From NCBI GenBank assembly GCA_964017145.1, contig OZ024840.1:3410001-3474000 (forward strand): a DNA stretch of 64,000 bases, in the 5' to 3' direction. The DNA is from Agrocybe praecox (Eukaryota; Basidiomycota; Agaricomycetes; Agaricales; Agrocybaceae). This document shows positions 1 to 11,481 of the stretch, piece by piece (within the stretch, counting starts at the first letter, position 1; the number at the start of each line of letters is the position of its first letter). Below the pieces are notes generated by a model. That model ran no database searches and had not been told where the DNA came from. It saw nothing but the letters and a program-made list of their open reading frames with translations. The position numbers and the translations under genes were made by a program.

Positions 1-21
1 CTTCAACTTAAATAAATAAAC

Positions 22-1545
22 ATGGACCCTCAGTTATTTTCTCTGTTGCGTTCCTTCTACTCTCTTTCTCCGACTTCTACACTCACCTTCCCAAAGGACT
101 GCTCCTTGTTTGTTGTCAACGATTTTCTCGTCAATACTATACTTCTTGACAATCACTTTCTGACCTACCCACCGTCCCAACAATATCAAAGGCGGTTTTG
201 GAAATGGGCGATCGAAAATATCGAAGATCTCTTAAGAAATCTGAATGTCGAAGAGGCATGTCAGTCTTAATTTGATTCAGCGGCGTAAGCCAATGCTATA
301 AAATCACGTACCAGAATAACGACGATTTTGAGATTGATCCTCGAATCTATGACCACTATCTAGCCTTGATGCCATCCCCAGGACCGTGAGTGGATGGAAC
401 ATACCCACAACCGCCAATAAGAACAAATTTCTCATTTACTTTTTTTTATAGAATGACCGGCCCTTCCGATCCTAGTGCGCGATCGCAAATTCCTGGTAGA
501 GGTCTACCTTTGCACACAGGACCTCCTTCTCAGTCATACGTCACCCACTTTTGGGAAACGCCCACCCAAAAATCACACACGCACACTACTAATGGTGATG
601 AAATAGACATCCGTCAAAATTACGAAAGGATTACGCTTTTAGAATCCCGCACTACAATAGAAAGCGGGACGACAGGCTTGAGAACATGGTTGGCCAGCTT
701 TGTTCTGGCCCAGTATCTGACTTTGCATCCTGGTACGTATAATTATCGCATAAAGTCGAATTTGAATTTAATACTATGCTCCCTAAGATATTGTCGTGTC
801 GAAACGTGTGCTCGAGCTTGGTTCTGGAATAGGTTTTCTCGGGATGATCATTGCAAGTCTTCAGATACAAGAAACGAGTCCATTGGGACGTCCTTCTCTA
901 TGGCTTACGGATGTGAACGATGAAGTTCTTTCCCGATGTCGAGATAACGTGGGACTGCCTTGCAGTGAGTTTGTGTCAACCTCAAAGCTATAACATTCTA
1001 ATCGTGCGCACGTATAAAGATGTATCATCGCAACACCCAAATATCAATTTATTAAAACTCGATTGGTCAGAGTCTCAGGATCCTGAACGATCTCTAGCAT
1101 TTGCCACTTTAATAAACGAGAAGATTGATCCTGAGATAATTCTTGGCGCTGATGTCGTTCGTCCGTGTACCAACTCTCTACGTCGCTGTCACTGATATCA
1201 ATGTCAATTCAGGTCTTTGATCCTTCTTTAATCCCGTGGCTGGTGGGAACGCTCAAAATCTCCCTCGCACCAACAGAAATGACCTCCAATGTGTCAAAAG
1301 TGGCCCTCACTGCCCTAACTTTAAGGAACGAAGCGACTCTCAGTCGCTTCCTTGGAGAAGCACAAGGTAATAGGAACCAAACGTGAAAATAACCGGAATT
1401 TATCTGAAACACGCTCTCCTACACAGAATCTGGCCTTCTTGTCAAAGAAATACAAGTCGAGTTCTCGCAAACGGTTTTCACCGAAACCATCGAAAGGCAT
1501 AGCACATGCGATAGCGTTAAATTGTTCTGTATTACAAAGGCATAG
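22..1545 (+). CDS. EFM3: EF2 lysine methyltransferase, FAM86/EFM3 type
   Basis: Class I SAM-dependent methyltransferase of the FAM86/EEF2KMT family, 390 aa. The family trimethylates a lysine in elongation factor 2 in the cytosol. Seven exons: 22-255, 315-385, 452-732, 788-964, 1020-1156, 1213-1366, 1427-1545. Visible landmarks are the FAM86-like stretch ESRTTIESGTTGLRTW before the methyltransferase fold, the SAM-binding motif VLELGSGIGFLG, an acidic strand end WLTDVN, and EIILGADVVFDPSLI (post-II motif). Length fits the family (about 330-420 aa). Intron 1 (256-314) must use a GC donor, because the frame meets TAA otherwise. The start is the first ATG and lies only 21 bases into the window, so the promoter is outside it. 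The substrate gene EEF2 lies about 5 kb downstream on the other strand. Family assignment is firm; substrate is inferred from orthologues. Confidence 0.88.
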
Positions 1546-1647
1546 AAAATCCGACCAGTATGTCACCAAGAAGAGAAGAAAAAAATTCAAACTTGCAGAC
1601 CACGGAAAAAATTATATAAACGACAACATTGTGATAGAACGGCACCA

Positions 1648-3019
1648 TTAGCTGTGCAACTTTACTTGACCACAGTAGCGGCAGCTCCAGTGTTGATGTG
1701 GGTTCCTTGTCTCACCACATACCAAGCAGGACCAGCCCTCATTATCGTCTACCGGTCTGCGCGTGGTACAGGCATCGCATTGCAAAGAGGTCGCAACATT
1801 TATTAAGGTGCATATGGTGCATTGCCAATCCCCACCAGTTTTCGCTGATGGCACGACGCGTGTTTCTTTCATGGACCCAGAGTGAGATTGTTGTTTTTGA
1901 TTGTTGGCGAGCACGATTTGTGATGAACCACCCGGGTTTATATTGGAGGGTTTCCCTGAAATCCTAGGACTGCGTTGCGAATTTTTCTTCGAAGGACCGG
2001 CGAGGGCGTTGCCCGACTTGACTGGTTTAACAGAATGGACATCCTTTATTATCACCACATCTGAATCCGAATCTGATCCTGGATCGTGGACCGCATTATC
2101 GTTTGAAGTCAAATCGATGGCTGTAGTTTTCACAGTGTTGGAACCTTTCGCTGCCTCATCTGCCTCACGTATAGCATCTGCACCGAAAGCACAAGACTTT
2201 TCGTCGCGAATTCTTTGCTCTGCAGCCTATCAAAATACTATATCAGTTCCATGTTCCAAACTTTCACAAGGATTCACTGACCCGTGCTGCCAACTCTCTG
2301 GGAGTTAAACCAGCTGTTCTTCTGAGTCCGCCTAGTTTACCCCCTGATCCAAGGACTCGAGAAGTCTTCATGCGTTTCTCTACAGCTTCTAATGCTTTCT
2401 GGCGCGCAATATACGGTGGGACGTTATGTGAAATATTCGTGCCCAGTCGCTTGCCTTCAGAGAAGAAGCCTTCCCCGGCGTACCCTGAACGCTGTAGTGC
2501 ATCATATTCATCTTGTAACCCTGAAAGGTATTTATAGAATTTCTCGTCGTGCGGGCCATGCACATTATGTGTGAGCTATACAAAGCAAATATTTATTATT
2601 CATAAGAACAATTTACAAGAAAGAGAACTTACTTCATGCAGCATGGTTCCGATTACATCTTCTTCAGGAAGGAATGAATCGGGAGAATGAGCTGGACGTA
2701 GGCGAACAAGTATTTTCTGGCCCATATTGACATCTACAGAGTCGTTGGTTTAGCGCCCGGTCAAGACCAGAATTCGAGGCACTTACTCAGTCCTGGAAGC
2801 GAAGATCGTCAGTGCCGACTTCTGAATACCAGAGAAGGCTAACTTACCGAGCAAGTTTGGGTTGTCTGGAAAAAACTCCGCAAGCTCAGGGAGAACCCAA
2901 CTTCTCTTGCGCATGATAGGCTTCACGAGAGAAGCCACCCTTTGCAGCATGTGGAGAGCCTTGTCGGCATTGGGTCTGTCCTTTAGATGGGTATAAGATC
3001 GAACAAAATTATCCGTCAT
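1648..3019 (-). CDS. WSS1: WSS1/SPRTN-like DNA-dependent metalloprotease (WLM domain)
   Basis: WLM-domain zincin of 383 aa that in yeast degrades proteins crosslinked to DNA and acts with SUMO and Cdc48. Five exons (minus): 3019-2848, 2792-2787, 2733-2633, 2575-2282, 2226-1648. The catalytic zinc site HELTHNVHGPHD is at residues 92-103, split by an intron after HE. Further back are LRLRPAHSPDSF and the conserved GLNVNMGQ turn. That turn exists only if a 6-nt micro-exon (2787-2792) is included. The middle carries an acidic hydrophobic patch, SDVVIIKDV, that looks like a SUMO-interacting motif. The C-terminus has two Cys4 RanBP2-type zinc ribbons (Cys 327/330/341/344 and 358/361/373/376). Downstream is convergent with EFM3 (102 bp between stop codons). 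Assignment is secure; the SUMO motif is inferred from pattern only. Confidence 0.92.
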
Positions 3020-3530
3020 TGCAATAGTCGGGTTAGGTATACGGTCAAGTTTAAGATAGAAGTGGGGATGTCATAGGAAGCGAACGGATTTATAGACGCT
3101 TGCGTAAGTGTGGTGGTTGATCAGCAAGACTCGGTGGCCATGTCAATCGCGTTTCGGCGTGACCAATAAATTACCGTCGCGTTAAGTATCCCGTGATGTG
3201 ACGCTTCTAATTAGTTCCACGCGTCGGCGGCGAAGGCTGAGTTTCTTGAAGTTTCTAGTCCTTATCCTTTCAGGGACATTGATGTTTTTATCAAACTCGT
3301 ATACACGCAAAAAAAAAAAAAGGGGTTCTTGTTTCTTGTTCAGGAGAGAGGAAATAATGTTGTGTGAAAGTTAAGGTTAAGTTCATATAGTACATAATCA
3401 TATTTTTTGGCAGGAGGACTCAACCGTAGCCAACACTGAAAGTCAAAGTGCCACATGGGTGACCGAAATCGGAAGAACGAGCTGATAATTGTTGGAGGCA
3501 GCAGGACAAAATGTCAATCATGAAAAGGTA
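3020..3530. other. Intergenic, WSS1 promoter side and 3' flank of lectin gene
   Basis: No supported gene. The part next to 3019 should hold the WSS1 promoter; a poly-A run lies near 3310-3321. The short reading frames here have no family motif or splice support. Confidence 0.5.
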
Positions 3531-4527
3531 TTAGGATACCGTCCTCTTGTTCGACGTTCTCAAGGGGGATATAACCCACTTTCTCCTCTTCCTCGCCGCT
3601 TCCGATAGGAGCAAATCCATCATAGCCTTCTCTGAAGTAGGCACAGATATCATGCACGCCTTCCTCGCCGGTTCGGAGCTGTTATCAATCTCCGCCTCTT
3701 CTCCTCTTTCTTCTTCCAAAATCTCGTTCTCATTGAGATCAATATCCCCATTGAAGACATCATCTGGGCGAGCGGGGGCGGGTGGGGGACCACCGGTTAG
3801 GAACGATATTGGGGTAAAGATATTAGTGGATATGAACTCGGAAGCATCGTCCAAAATGGTGCGTGGTTTCCTCATCGGAACGGAAACTAAGAGATATGTC
3901 TTGGTTTTCCAGGCAGTCGAAGGAGGACTGCCATCCACCGGAGATGAAGGGTAGGAGGGATCACATGTGAATTCGACGGTTATTTCTTGAGTTTCTTGGT
4001 CGTAATAAAACTTGGGTAAAGGATGGGCGTATGAGTTGGGAAAAGGATGTGATACGGGCCTTCTGTGCCGTAAGACAAGTAGATTATCTAGACGATTTCG
4101 TGCCCATTAGCTTTTAAAGGTGTCTTTCGCGGTTGCGATTGGAATTACACTCACCTTCAATATCTATAGCATGGCCGGAAGATCTTGAGCATAGAGCGCC
4201 CGATGTATCAATAAAGAAAACCTGAAAATGATGTATAGTAACTTCAAGACTGAAACGGTTCCTTCATGCAAGACTGACCTGATTGTTGGTTGCAGGGTTT
4301 CGAAAGCCTAGGCAATAGACCTGACTGTCAGTACATATGCTATCGAGAAAGTAATCCAATGCTTAGTTACTTTCAACAAGAGATTTCTCTTTCTCGAGCC
4401 ACAATGCAACCTGTGTGCCATCTTCAACCTCGTCTGAAGTCACATCGAGCACTCTGTTGCAGCCGACTGAGCGAATGACGAAGTAACCCGGAGGAAAACC
4501 ATTGGAGTCTGTGTTCTGTGTCATCAT
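3531..4527 (-). CDS. Ricin-B-type beta-trefoil lectin-like protein
   Basis: Predicted 269-aa protein with an N-terminal ricin-B-like beta-trefoil segment of the kind common in mushrooms. Four exons (minus): 4527-4371, 4307-4279, 4221-4155, 4087-3531. The N-terminus reads GFPPGYFVIRSVGCNRVLDV, then a VALWLEKEKSLVE strand, a NNQVFFIDTSGALCS repeat unit and GHAIDIED, which is one trefoil-type repeat series. The C-terminal half is low-complexity and acidic (GGPPPAPARPDD, NENEILEEERGEE), so only part of a trefoil is present. No signal peptide, so it is likely cytosolic. Exon 2 is only 29 nt. The chosen start is the first in-frame ATG (two Met in tandem). Sugar ligand and role cannot be read from sequence. 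The carbohydrate-binding fold is an inference from motif spacing. Confidence 0.7.
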
Positions 4528-5060
4528 CAAGCGCCGGACTGACAAGACAAAGGGAAAGTGGTCGTCGGGACCAATACGAACGCCGCACTCGTGTCGGAGT
4601 TCTATTCATAGGAGCAGAATTCATTTCCAGTCATCATTTGTGTCCTCTCGACTTTGTTTGGAGACAAGCAAGAAAATGATAGATACAGATGTATTTGAAA
4701 GCTTGGAGGCTTGAGGAATAAAACCTAAGTAGTTACCATCAAACTAGTGTGATACCGTAGTCGTAGTGTGGAAGAGGCAGCGATGAAAATTGTATACAAT
4801 ATCGTAGCGATTGAAAGAAAGTTGGGTTGTTTCTGTACTGGGTACGTATTACTTGACAAAGTGCAAAAGGAAGAAATAAAACCAGCTTTGCTCCTCGCTC
4901 GTTCAACACGTGGGAAGGATGAATAGAGAAAAGAGAAAAATAAAACAGTAGAGATGAACGAAAAAAGAAATTACCAACAATGGGAGAGATTACAATTGAT
5001 AACTTGTATAACAGTTGTGAAGGGAGAGTGTGGAGGATAGAGAGGTCGTCAATTAGGTGT
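4528..5060. other. Intergenic between lectin-like gene and R3HCC1-like gene
   Basis: No supported gene. It contains the upstream region of the lectin-like gene (next to 4527) and the 3' flank of the RRM gene. A/G-rich runs are the only visible structure. Confidence 0.5.
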
Positions 5061-5961
5061 TTACTCGGCCACGACGAGGCCTCCCATTGCCCTCTGCATA
5101 TCTCTTATGTGGTCAACGCCGTTTCCTTGAACAGGGCTAGGACTTCCTCCACCATTCAACACACGTGGCCCAAGTCCTGGATGCCTAACGCCCAGAGCCG
5201 CCCCAAGCATTCTTTTGCCTGGGTCCCCAATTCGTGGTCCACTCAAGGACTCTTGTTGCTGCTGCAGACTTGTCGTCAGGATCGCAGGGTCAGAAGGAAT
5301 AGTGTTTGTGCCAGCGACAGCTTCGCCTAATGACGAACTAATGAGCGCATTAAGCGTCGGATGAGATGGCAGGGAAGGGAGCGTGGGTGATGGTTGGCTG
5401 TCCGATCGTTCAGGGATAGCGACGTGCTGGCCGCTGGCAGTGGTGTTATTGCGCATGTGATGGTTGCCGTTATTGTTGGCGTGCGTTGAGGAATTTGAGT
5501 TGGTCCTAGAATTTGGGAAAACGGAAACGGACGCAGACCGAGCGTTGTGTGAGCGTGAAGGGTTACTGGTGTGCTGGCCGCGAGCGTTTACGTTCTGAAT
5601 AACAGCTTGGGCATCTGGGCCGTCGTATGGCCTGATCGTCGCAGAAATGCCTGTCGTCGATGAGGTGAGAATTGGAGGAGGAAAGGCGATGGTAGAAAGG
5701 TATGCGCGCTTCGCTAACACCGGATGTAGTCAGGATTTGTGGAGAAAAGAGAGCCAAGTACGACATACCGACAGTAGCATCCTGAAAGACGATTAACAGG
5801 CTAGTGTCATCCCTCCACTTTATCTTGAAGCCGCCAGCCAGGGTTTCGTAGTCTGAAAAGGCAGACTGGATATCCTTGGTCTTGAGCTCCTTGGGGAAGC
5901 CAGTAAGATAGAGAATACGGGTAACAGAGGCAGACAAGCCAGAGAGAGAAGCAGCGGCCAT
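5061..5961 (-). CDS. R3HCC1-like RRM-domain protein
   Basis: Predicted 281-aa protein in two exons (minus): 5961-5769 and 5713-5061. Residues about 13-72 resemble the atypical RRM at the C-terminus of animal R3HCC1/R3HCC1L: ILYLTGFPKELKTKDIQ, then GGFKIKWRDDTSLLIVF, then DATVAKRAYL. The rest is low-complexity, rich in Asn, Ser, Pro and Gln, with a conserved-looking end GDPGKRMLGAALG. Junction phase (1) restores DATVAKRA exactly. Role is unknown; RNA or protein binding through the RRM-like fold is inferred. No R3H domain is visible, so this is either a short fungal form or only distantly related. Ends about 100 bp from EEF2 upstream neighbour space on the same strand. Confidence 0.7.
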
Positions 5962-6238
5962 TGAGAACGACAGTGATTCCTTGTGTTGGAGAGTCAAGAG
6001 GGAACAAAAAACTGATTTAAAGAAAAAAGGTGGTAATGGTAGTTGTGAAGAAAGAAAAGAGCAAAGCGATGTTCTGCAGTCACTCAGCCACTGAATAATC
6101 TCTCCGAAACAAGTCACACTTGTCACACCTTTCTCACGCCAATAGTAGAGGATGAAAAAAGGACTATAGGATTCGGTCTACAGCCATGTATGTATGTACA
6201 GCAATCGCGTTCTAATATCTCATCATAATGCAAAATCG

Positions 6239-9200
6239 TTAAAGTTTGTCGTAGTATGTGTCAAGAGCAGGAATTTCTGGCTTCAGACCCTTGCGTGTAC
6301 GGATCTTAGTCACCAACTCCTCCATCTTGCTGCCCTTCTCGAGAGGAGCTATACAATTTGTTTAGTATGTCTTCTTCTCTTCCAAGATAAATCGTGCACT
6401 TACAGCCGTTCATGATCTCCCAATGGTCGAACACGCACTGTGGGAATGCTTGTCCGGCAGTGTGTGAGCGGAGCTCTCCGTTGAAACCGAAGGACTCGGC
6501 GACGGGCAGGAAGGCCTTGACGGTGAACATGGGGGTTCCTGGCCTCTGTTCTTCGCTGAACACTTGTCCACGACGCTTGTTCAAGCAACTGTAGATTCCA
6601 CCGATGGCGTTTTCGGGACATTGGATCTCGACTGTAATAGCATGTTGTCAGGAATCTTTCAGGGTCAGGAGCTTCAAAATTTCTTACCGAGGTAGACGGG
6701 TTCTTGGAGAGTGGGGGTGGCAAGCAGGCAGGCGGCATATGTGGCACGACGCATAGTGGGGATAATTTGTCCTCCACCACGATGGATGGCATCAGTGTGC
6801 AGCTAAAGAAACCCAATTAATTTCAACTGCAATCAAACGGAAGAGAAAACGTACAGTAACATCAAGAACGTTGATGCGGACACCACGCATGTTTTCTTCG
6901 CAAGTAACACCCTCCTTGGTTGCCCACTGGAAGGCAGCAACGCAAGAATCCTTGATTTCGTTCAAGTATTGCACACCCTTGGTAACATCGACCAACAAGT
7001 TAGGACCAGTGGTATCGGGACCGAAACACCAGATCTTCCTGGCATCAGTGACATCCCAACCATGCTCATCAGCAAGGACACGGGCACGGAGCTTGAAATC
7101 GTCACGGGCGTTGACCTTGCCATCCTCAATGGCCTTGGTAAGTTCCTCTTCGATGGGCATGGCCTTGACGAAGAGACGATTGTGCTTGTTCTGTGACTTG
7201 GAGAGAGCAACAATCGAGGACTCGGTCTTGACGGTCTCACGGTAAGGAACAACGGGGTCGGAAATCTTGAGGGGAACACCAGCGTGATCTTCTTGGAGAT
7301 CCTATAATGAGAAGTTGACTGTCAGCTTCTCGTGCAGGTTTGGCCATCAAACAGGACGACTAACCTTCAAGCAAATTTCCAAGTGCAACTCACCGGCACC
7401 AGCAACAATATGCTCACCGGTCTCAGCAATCCATGCCTGAACGCAAGGATCTGACTTGGAAAGACGCTTGAGACCTTCGACAAGCTTGGGAAGATCGGCG
7501 GCGTTCTTGACTTCAACGGCGACTTGAACGACGGGGGAAACGGAGAATCGCATGACCCTCATGTTGTGGGCGGTTTCGGAGGTGGTAAGGGTACCGCTCT
7601 TCAACAAGAACTGATCAATACCGACGAGACCGATGATGTTACCGGCAGGGCAGTCCTCAATGGGCTCGATGTAACGACCCATCATGAGAACAGTGCGCTG
7701 GATGGACTTGATGAAAAGATCGTCCTTCTTTCCAGGGATGTAGTTAGGACCTTGGATACGGATCTTGGGTCCGGATCTGACAGTTCCAGAGAAGACACGA
7801 CCGAAGGCGTAGAAGCGTCCCTTATCGGATGTAGGCACCATCTTGGAGATGTAGAGAACAAGAGGACCGGAAGCATCGCAATCACGGATACCAATAGCAG
7901 ACTCATCGTCCATAGGACCCTCGTAGAGAGTCTCAACACGGTAGCGCTGAGCGGTGGCGGGGGAGGGGAGGTTAATGACTATCATCTCCAGGAGGGAGTC
8001 ACCAGCAGGCAAGAACTTGCGCATGATGACCTTGAGGAGGGCCTTACCCTCGAGATCACGCTCATCCTGAGCGAGCTTGACGTCAAGCTTCTCGAGCATG
8101 GGGGCGATAGAGTCCTTCTTGAAGTTCATGACGGCATCGAAGATCTTGAAGATGGGGTCGAGAACGAAGACGTTGAAGGCACGTTCAAGCGGTTTGCCAT
8201 CAGCATCAGTACCGACGGTTGTCCATTTGCGGGTGGCGGGGTTGAAGAAGTTGTCGCCCCAGAGCTTGGTCATCATCTTAGTCTTGTCAACACCGAACTT
8301 CTTAGCATAACGTGCAGCGAATTGACGGAGAGTGAAACCCCATCCGTGGAGACCTGAACCGAATGCAACAGTACCCTGGTCGGGGTAGACTTGGACATCA
8401 CCAAGAGCAACATCGTGGTAAGTGGAAATAATGACGTTGACGTTTTCGATTGTGCGTTGGAAGGATTGGTAGAGAGATTCTTTGTCAACTTGGAGTTCGA
8501 GAAGAGCACGATCGACCTTGTTGATGATGACAACAGGCTTGATACGTTCAGCAAGAGATTGTCGCAGCACGGTTTCAGTCTGGACGCAAACACCTTCAAT
8601 ACAATCGACGACGACGAGGGCACCATCGGTAACACGGAGGGCGGCGGTGACTTCTGATGAGAAATCGACGTGACCTGGTGAATCAATCAAGTTGATCAAG
8701 AACTCGGTTCCTGAGGGAAAGAAAAAATCTCAGTTTCTTGATGAGTAATGAAAATTATGATAAATTTGCTGACCATCGGTCTTTTGTTTGATTGAGCCAA
8801 TATCCTCCTTATCGACCTCAAAGTACATGGAGATAGCAGTTGACTTGATAGTAATACCACGCTCCTTTTCATCGTCTCGGGTATCCGTGAAACGCATGTC
8901 ACCAGCCTTTGCTGAGGCAATGATACCAGCTTTGGAGACGAGGGAATCGGTGAGGGTGGACTTTCCGTGATCGACTATTGCGATGCGATTGCAGAATAAA
9001 TTTTACGGTACATTTCTTCAAGTCAAATAGACGCACCATGGGCAATAACGGACATGTTACGAATGTTCGTAGGCTTGTCCATGAGGCCACGGATCTGATC
9101 TTAAAACGCAGGAAAAACATCAATCTCTCTTCAACGCCAGGATCCCAGACAGCCCACTAACCCACTGTGAAGTTACTAGATGCGATCGCTTGCGATTAGC

Positions 9201-9241
9201 CATTGAGCTGATGAAAGAAAAATAGCAAGTACTCACACCAT
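6239..9241 (-). CDS. EEF2: Translation elongation factor 2
   Basis: Ribosomal translocase GTPase, 836 aa (yeast 842). Nine exons (minus): 9241-9237, 9175-9162, 9099-9037, 8974-8774, 8710-7365, 7301-6855, 6802-6688, 6631-6404, 6348-6239. GTPase motifs are intact: AHVDHGKST (G1), DSPGH (G3), NKVD (G4). The diphthamide loop DAIHRGGGQ is present, with the target His at about residue 693. The lysine methylated by EFM3-type enzymes in yeast (K509) corresponds to K507 in RLSKSDPC. It ends in YYDKL as in yeast. Coding exon 1 is only 5 nt (ATGGT) and exon 2 only 14 nt, which together restore MVNFTVDQIRG. GC-rich, biased codon use, as expected for a highly expressed gene, produces long antisense frames that are artefacts. 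Confidence 0.98.
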
Positions 9242-9873
9242 GGTGTCTAGCGCTTATGGATTTCAGATAAAAAAGAAAAGGATGCGAAGGACGACGAACA
9301 ATCTCGATGATGGAGATTGCTTTTGAACAGGGTGCAAGCACTTCTGTTGAAGAGGGAGGATAAAGTTTCAAAAAAATGACAAATCGTTGTCTTATCGATC
9401 AGTACGCATAAGGGTAGGTCTTTTTATAGAGTCATGTGACTCTCCTATAAATATGCCTTTTCCGGTCTCCCATGCATTTCTCTCTGCCACCAACCCTTTA
9501 CAGTCATTTTGCAACAGATGATTCAGTTCCGTGGATAATTTTCATTCTTCCCGACCAGAAACTACCGGGAGGCCTGTGTAATTGCTCCTTCTGTGGTCGC
9601 ATAACCGAGTCATCAAGTTCAAGGAATAACACCGGCCATTCCCTAGATTGCTCAGTAGACGTGTCATATTTGAACGTTTGATCGCTCGAACCCTTATTTG
9701 CTATGTGATACTTACTTTGTGATTTTGCAATACGATAAAATTTGATGTCAATCAGTTTTTTTGAGTTTAGTTGAGTCAGTGACTACCAATCTGATAGTAA
9801 TTGAAATGACTCAGTATCAAGTATAAAAGCCGAACAGTCTGGACAAAACGAGTCAAAAATCTTCAAAGCGCGA
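9242..9873. other. Divergent intergenic region, EEF2 and GNAT copy A promoters
   Basis: About 630 bp between divergent start codons. The EEF2 side is pyrimidine-rich as read from EEF2. The right part, from about 9697, already belongs to duplication unit A and is repeated upstream of GNAT copy B. Confidence 0.6.
9822..9828 (+). promoter_or_regulatory. TATA box of GNAT copy A
   Basis: TATAAAA, 46 bp before the ATG at 9874, in the sequence AGTATAAAAGCCGAAC. The duplicate upstream of copy B reads TACAAAA at the same place (12199-12205). Confidence 0.6.
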
Positions 9874-10733
9874 ATGATTCCCAATCAACTATTCCCTCTC
9901 GAAGTTGACCCGCAGACCCAGGAGCCGTTCTTGCGGTTGCGAAAACACAAAAATATCATCATAACGCCGATGCGTTGGGATGATGCCGCACATTTTGTAC
10001 CAATTTTCAATGATCCATTGGTCTACAAGTGGTTGATGCGCACACCGTTCCCATATACACTCAGTAAGTAGTTGACCTTGTATTTGGCAAATGAAATGCC
10101 ATAATAACCGTGCCATAGAGGATGGGGAAGATTGGTTAAAACTTAACAAACCCAAGAATGATGCTGTTCTTCAGGAATTGTTAGACGCCCAAGGATCCGA
10201 AGCACTCAAGATTGTAGACGCATGTCCGGTCAACAGTCTACGTGAAGTCAAAGAAGACGGCACACAGAAATTCATTGGGAACTTTTCATTTGGGCGTTGT
10301 TTCCACATGGAACTGGTAGATACGGATACTGTTGACTGGGAACACGCAGAAGAAAAAAAGGTCAAGAATGATGCATTCGAGGCTGGAGACCCAAGGATCA
10401 TCTACAGTATAGGATGTATGTGCCTGGTATCCTTTGATTCACTTTTGGTCAAGAAACTTAAGATGATGTGTTTTAGATTACCTTGACCCAGCCTATCATG
10501 GTCAGGGGATAATGACGGATGTTCTCGACACTGTTCTCCATGAATGGGCCATTCCTCGCATGGATATGAAACACATCCTGACAGGTGCTTTTATAGGGAA
10601 CCGCGGGAGTGTGAGGGTCTTCGAGAAGAACGGGTTCGTAATGATACGCACTGTGGACGAGTTTCGTCTTGTGAGGGGCGAAATGAGGGGGATGCACGTC
10701 CTTGAATGGAGAGCCGGCACTGAAAAAGGCTAG
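9874..10733 (+). CDS. GNAT family N-acetyltransferase, copy A
   Basis: Predicted 247-aa GNAT acetyltransferase of the RimJ/RimL-like type, which moves an acetyl group from acetyl-CoA to an amine. Three exons: 9874-10063, 10119-10415, 10477-10733. The N-terminus has IIITPMRWDDAAHFVPIFND and YKWL. The acetyl-CoA loop is in YYLDPAYHGQGIMTD, and the C-terminus has TGAFIGNRGSVRVFEKNGF, the usual N-x-x-S-x-x-x-x-E/Y-K-x-G-F pattern. An acidic insert (DTDTVDWEHAEEKK) precedes the loop. Substrate unknown. It converges on the nucleotidyltransferase pseudogene. Intact in frame and splice signals, with a TATA box, so probably expressed. Confidence 0.85.
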
Positions 10734-10889
10734 TGACTTGAAAAAAATCGAGCTTAGTGTGCTTGTCCATGAACACGATATGTATTGGGAGTCCGAAAGA
10801 GGGGAAGACCCTCATCAGTAACATAAAATAACTTGGTAGATAGAACGTTAGATGTATAATTTCTTAGCCAGGTGTTCCCAGAGAGCCGT

Positions 10890-11481
10890 TTATGATCTTG
10901 CATCAAAGCCTATTTGTTCCCAGAAAGACACGGTCTCAGGGTGCGCGTCAATGTACTGTGGAACTCCTTGACGTGCCTCGTCTAAGAACCAAGCCGAGGG
11001 CCAAGATTGGTCCTTCAGATGTACATTGTGCTCAGACACAGCATGGTCCAAGAGGTCGCGGATGTCCTGAACATCATTGGATTGCTTGACTCGGGCGTGT
11101 TCTTTAGGGGAATCCCGGTGGGCAATTCAAGCTTGAGCCTTGTGGAAAAGAATCGGGAAGAATGGCATGACAGGAAGAGCAGATGCTGAATAAACCACAC
11201 GGTCGTCTGGTATTCCTGGGAGATGTATCATTCCAGGAACGAAGATATCGATGTGACAAGATTTAGAACTTGGTGTTGCAGAGTATTTCAGAACAAGATA
11301 TGTTGCGGTTGGATTCGATTCTGGTATTCCAATGGAGAACTTTGAATCACTGGAAACCAGGAACTGTTTTATTTCCAAGGGTGTCTTGGTCTCCGTCAGA
11401 ACGAGTACATCAACATCCTGGGATATTATTGTTGTTGGAACAAGTGAGACGTTGAGAGAAAGACTAACATTTGGAGTCCTT
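10890..11481 (-). pseudogene. Nucleotidyltransferase-fold gene, truncated copy A
   Basis: Partial duplicate of the gene at 13265-13966. The 5' exon that carries the Gly-Ser strand is missing, because homology stops inside it at about 11481. There is also a nonsense codon: the Trp codon of KVQAWIAHRD in copy B is TGA here (TCA on the plus strand at 11127-11129). The remaining reading, LVSSDSKFSIGIPESNP through YIDAHPETVSFWEQIG, still aligns codon for codon. No start codon or promoter remains. Non-functional as a protein gene. Confidence 0.88.

Larger units (their letters stand above)
9697..11481 (+). repeat. Tandem duplication I, unit A
   Basis: About 1.79 kb that reappears at 12068-13849 with only scattered substitutions and small indels. 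Homology starts at TTTGCTATGTGATACTTA and ends at TTGGAGTCC(T)TA. It contains the promoter and all of GNAT copy A, plus the 3' part of the nucleotidyltransferase gene. Unit B retains that gene whole, so B resembles the source and A the partial copy. Confidence 0.9.

Noticed and set aside
7524..8357. 277-codon plus-strand open frame antisense to EEF2
   Set aside because: It mirrors the biased, stop-poor codon use of EEF2 on the opposite strand and has no domain or splice context.
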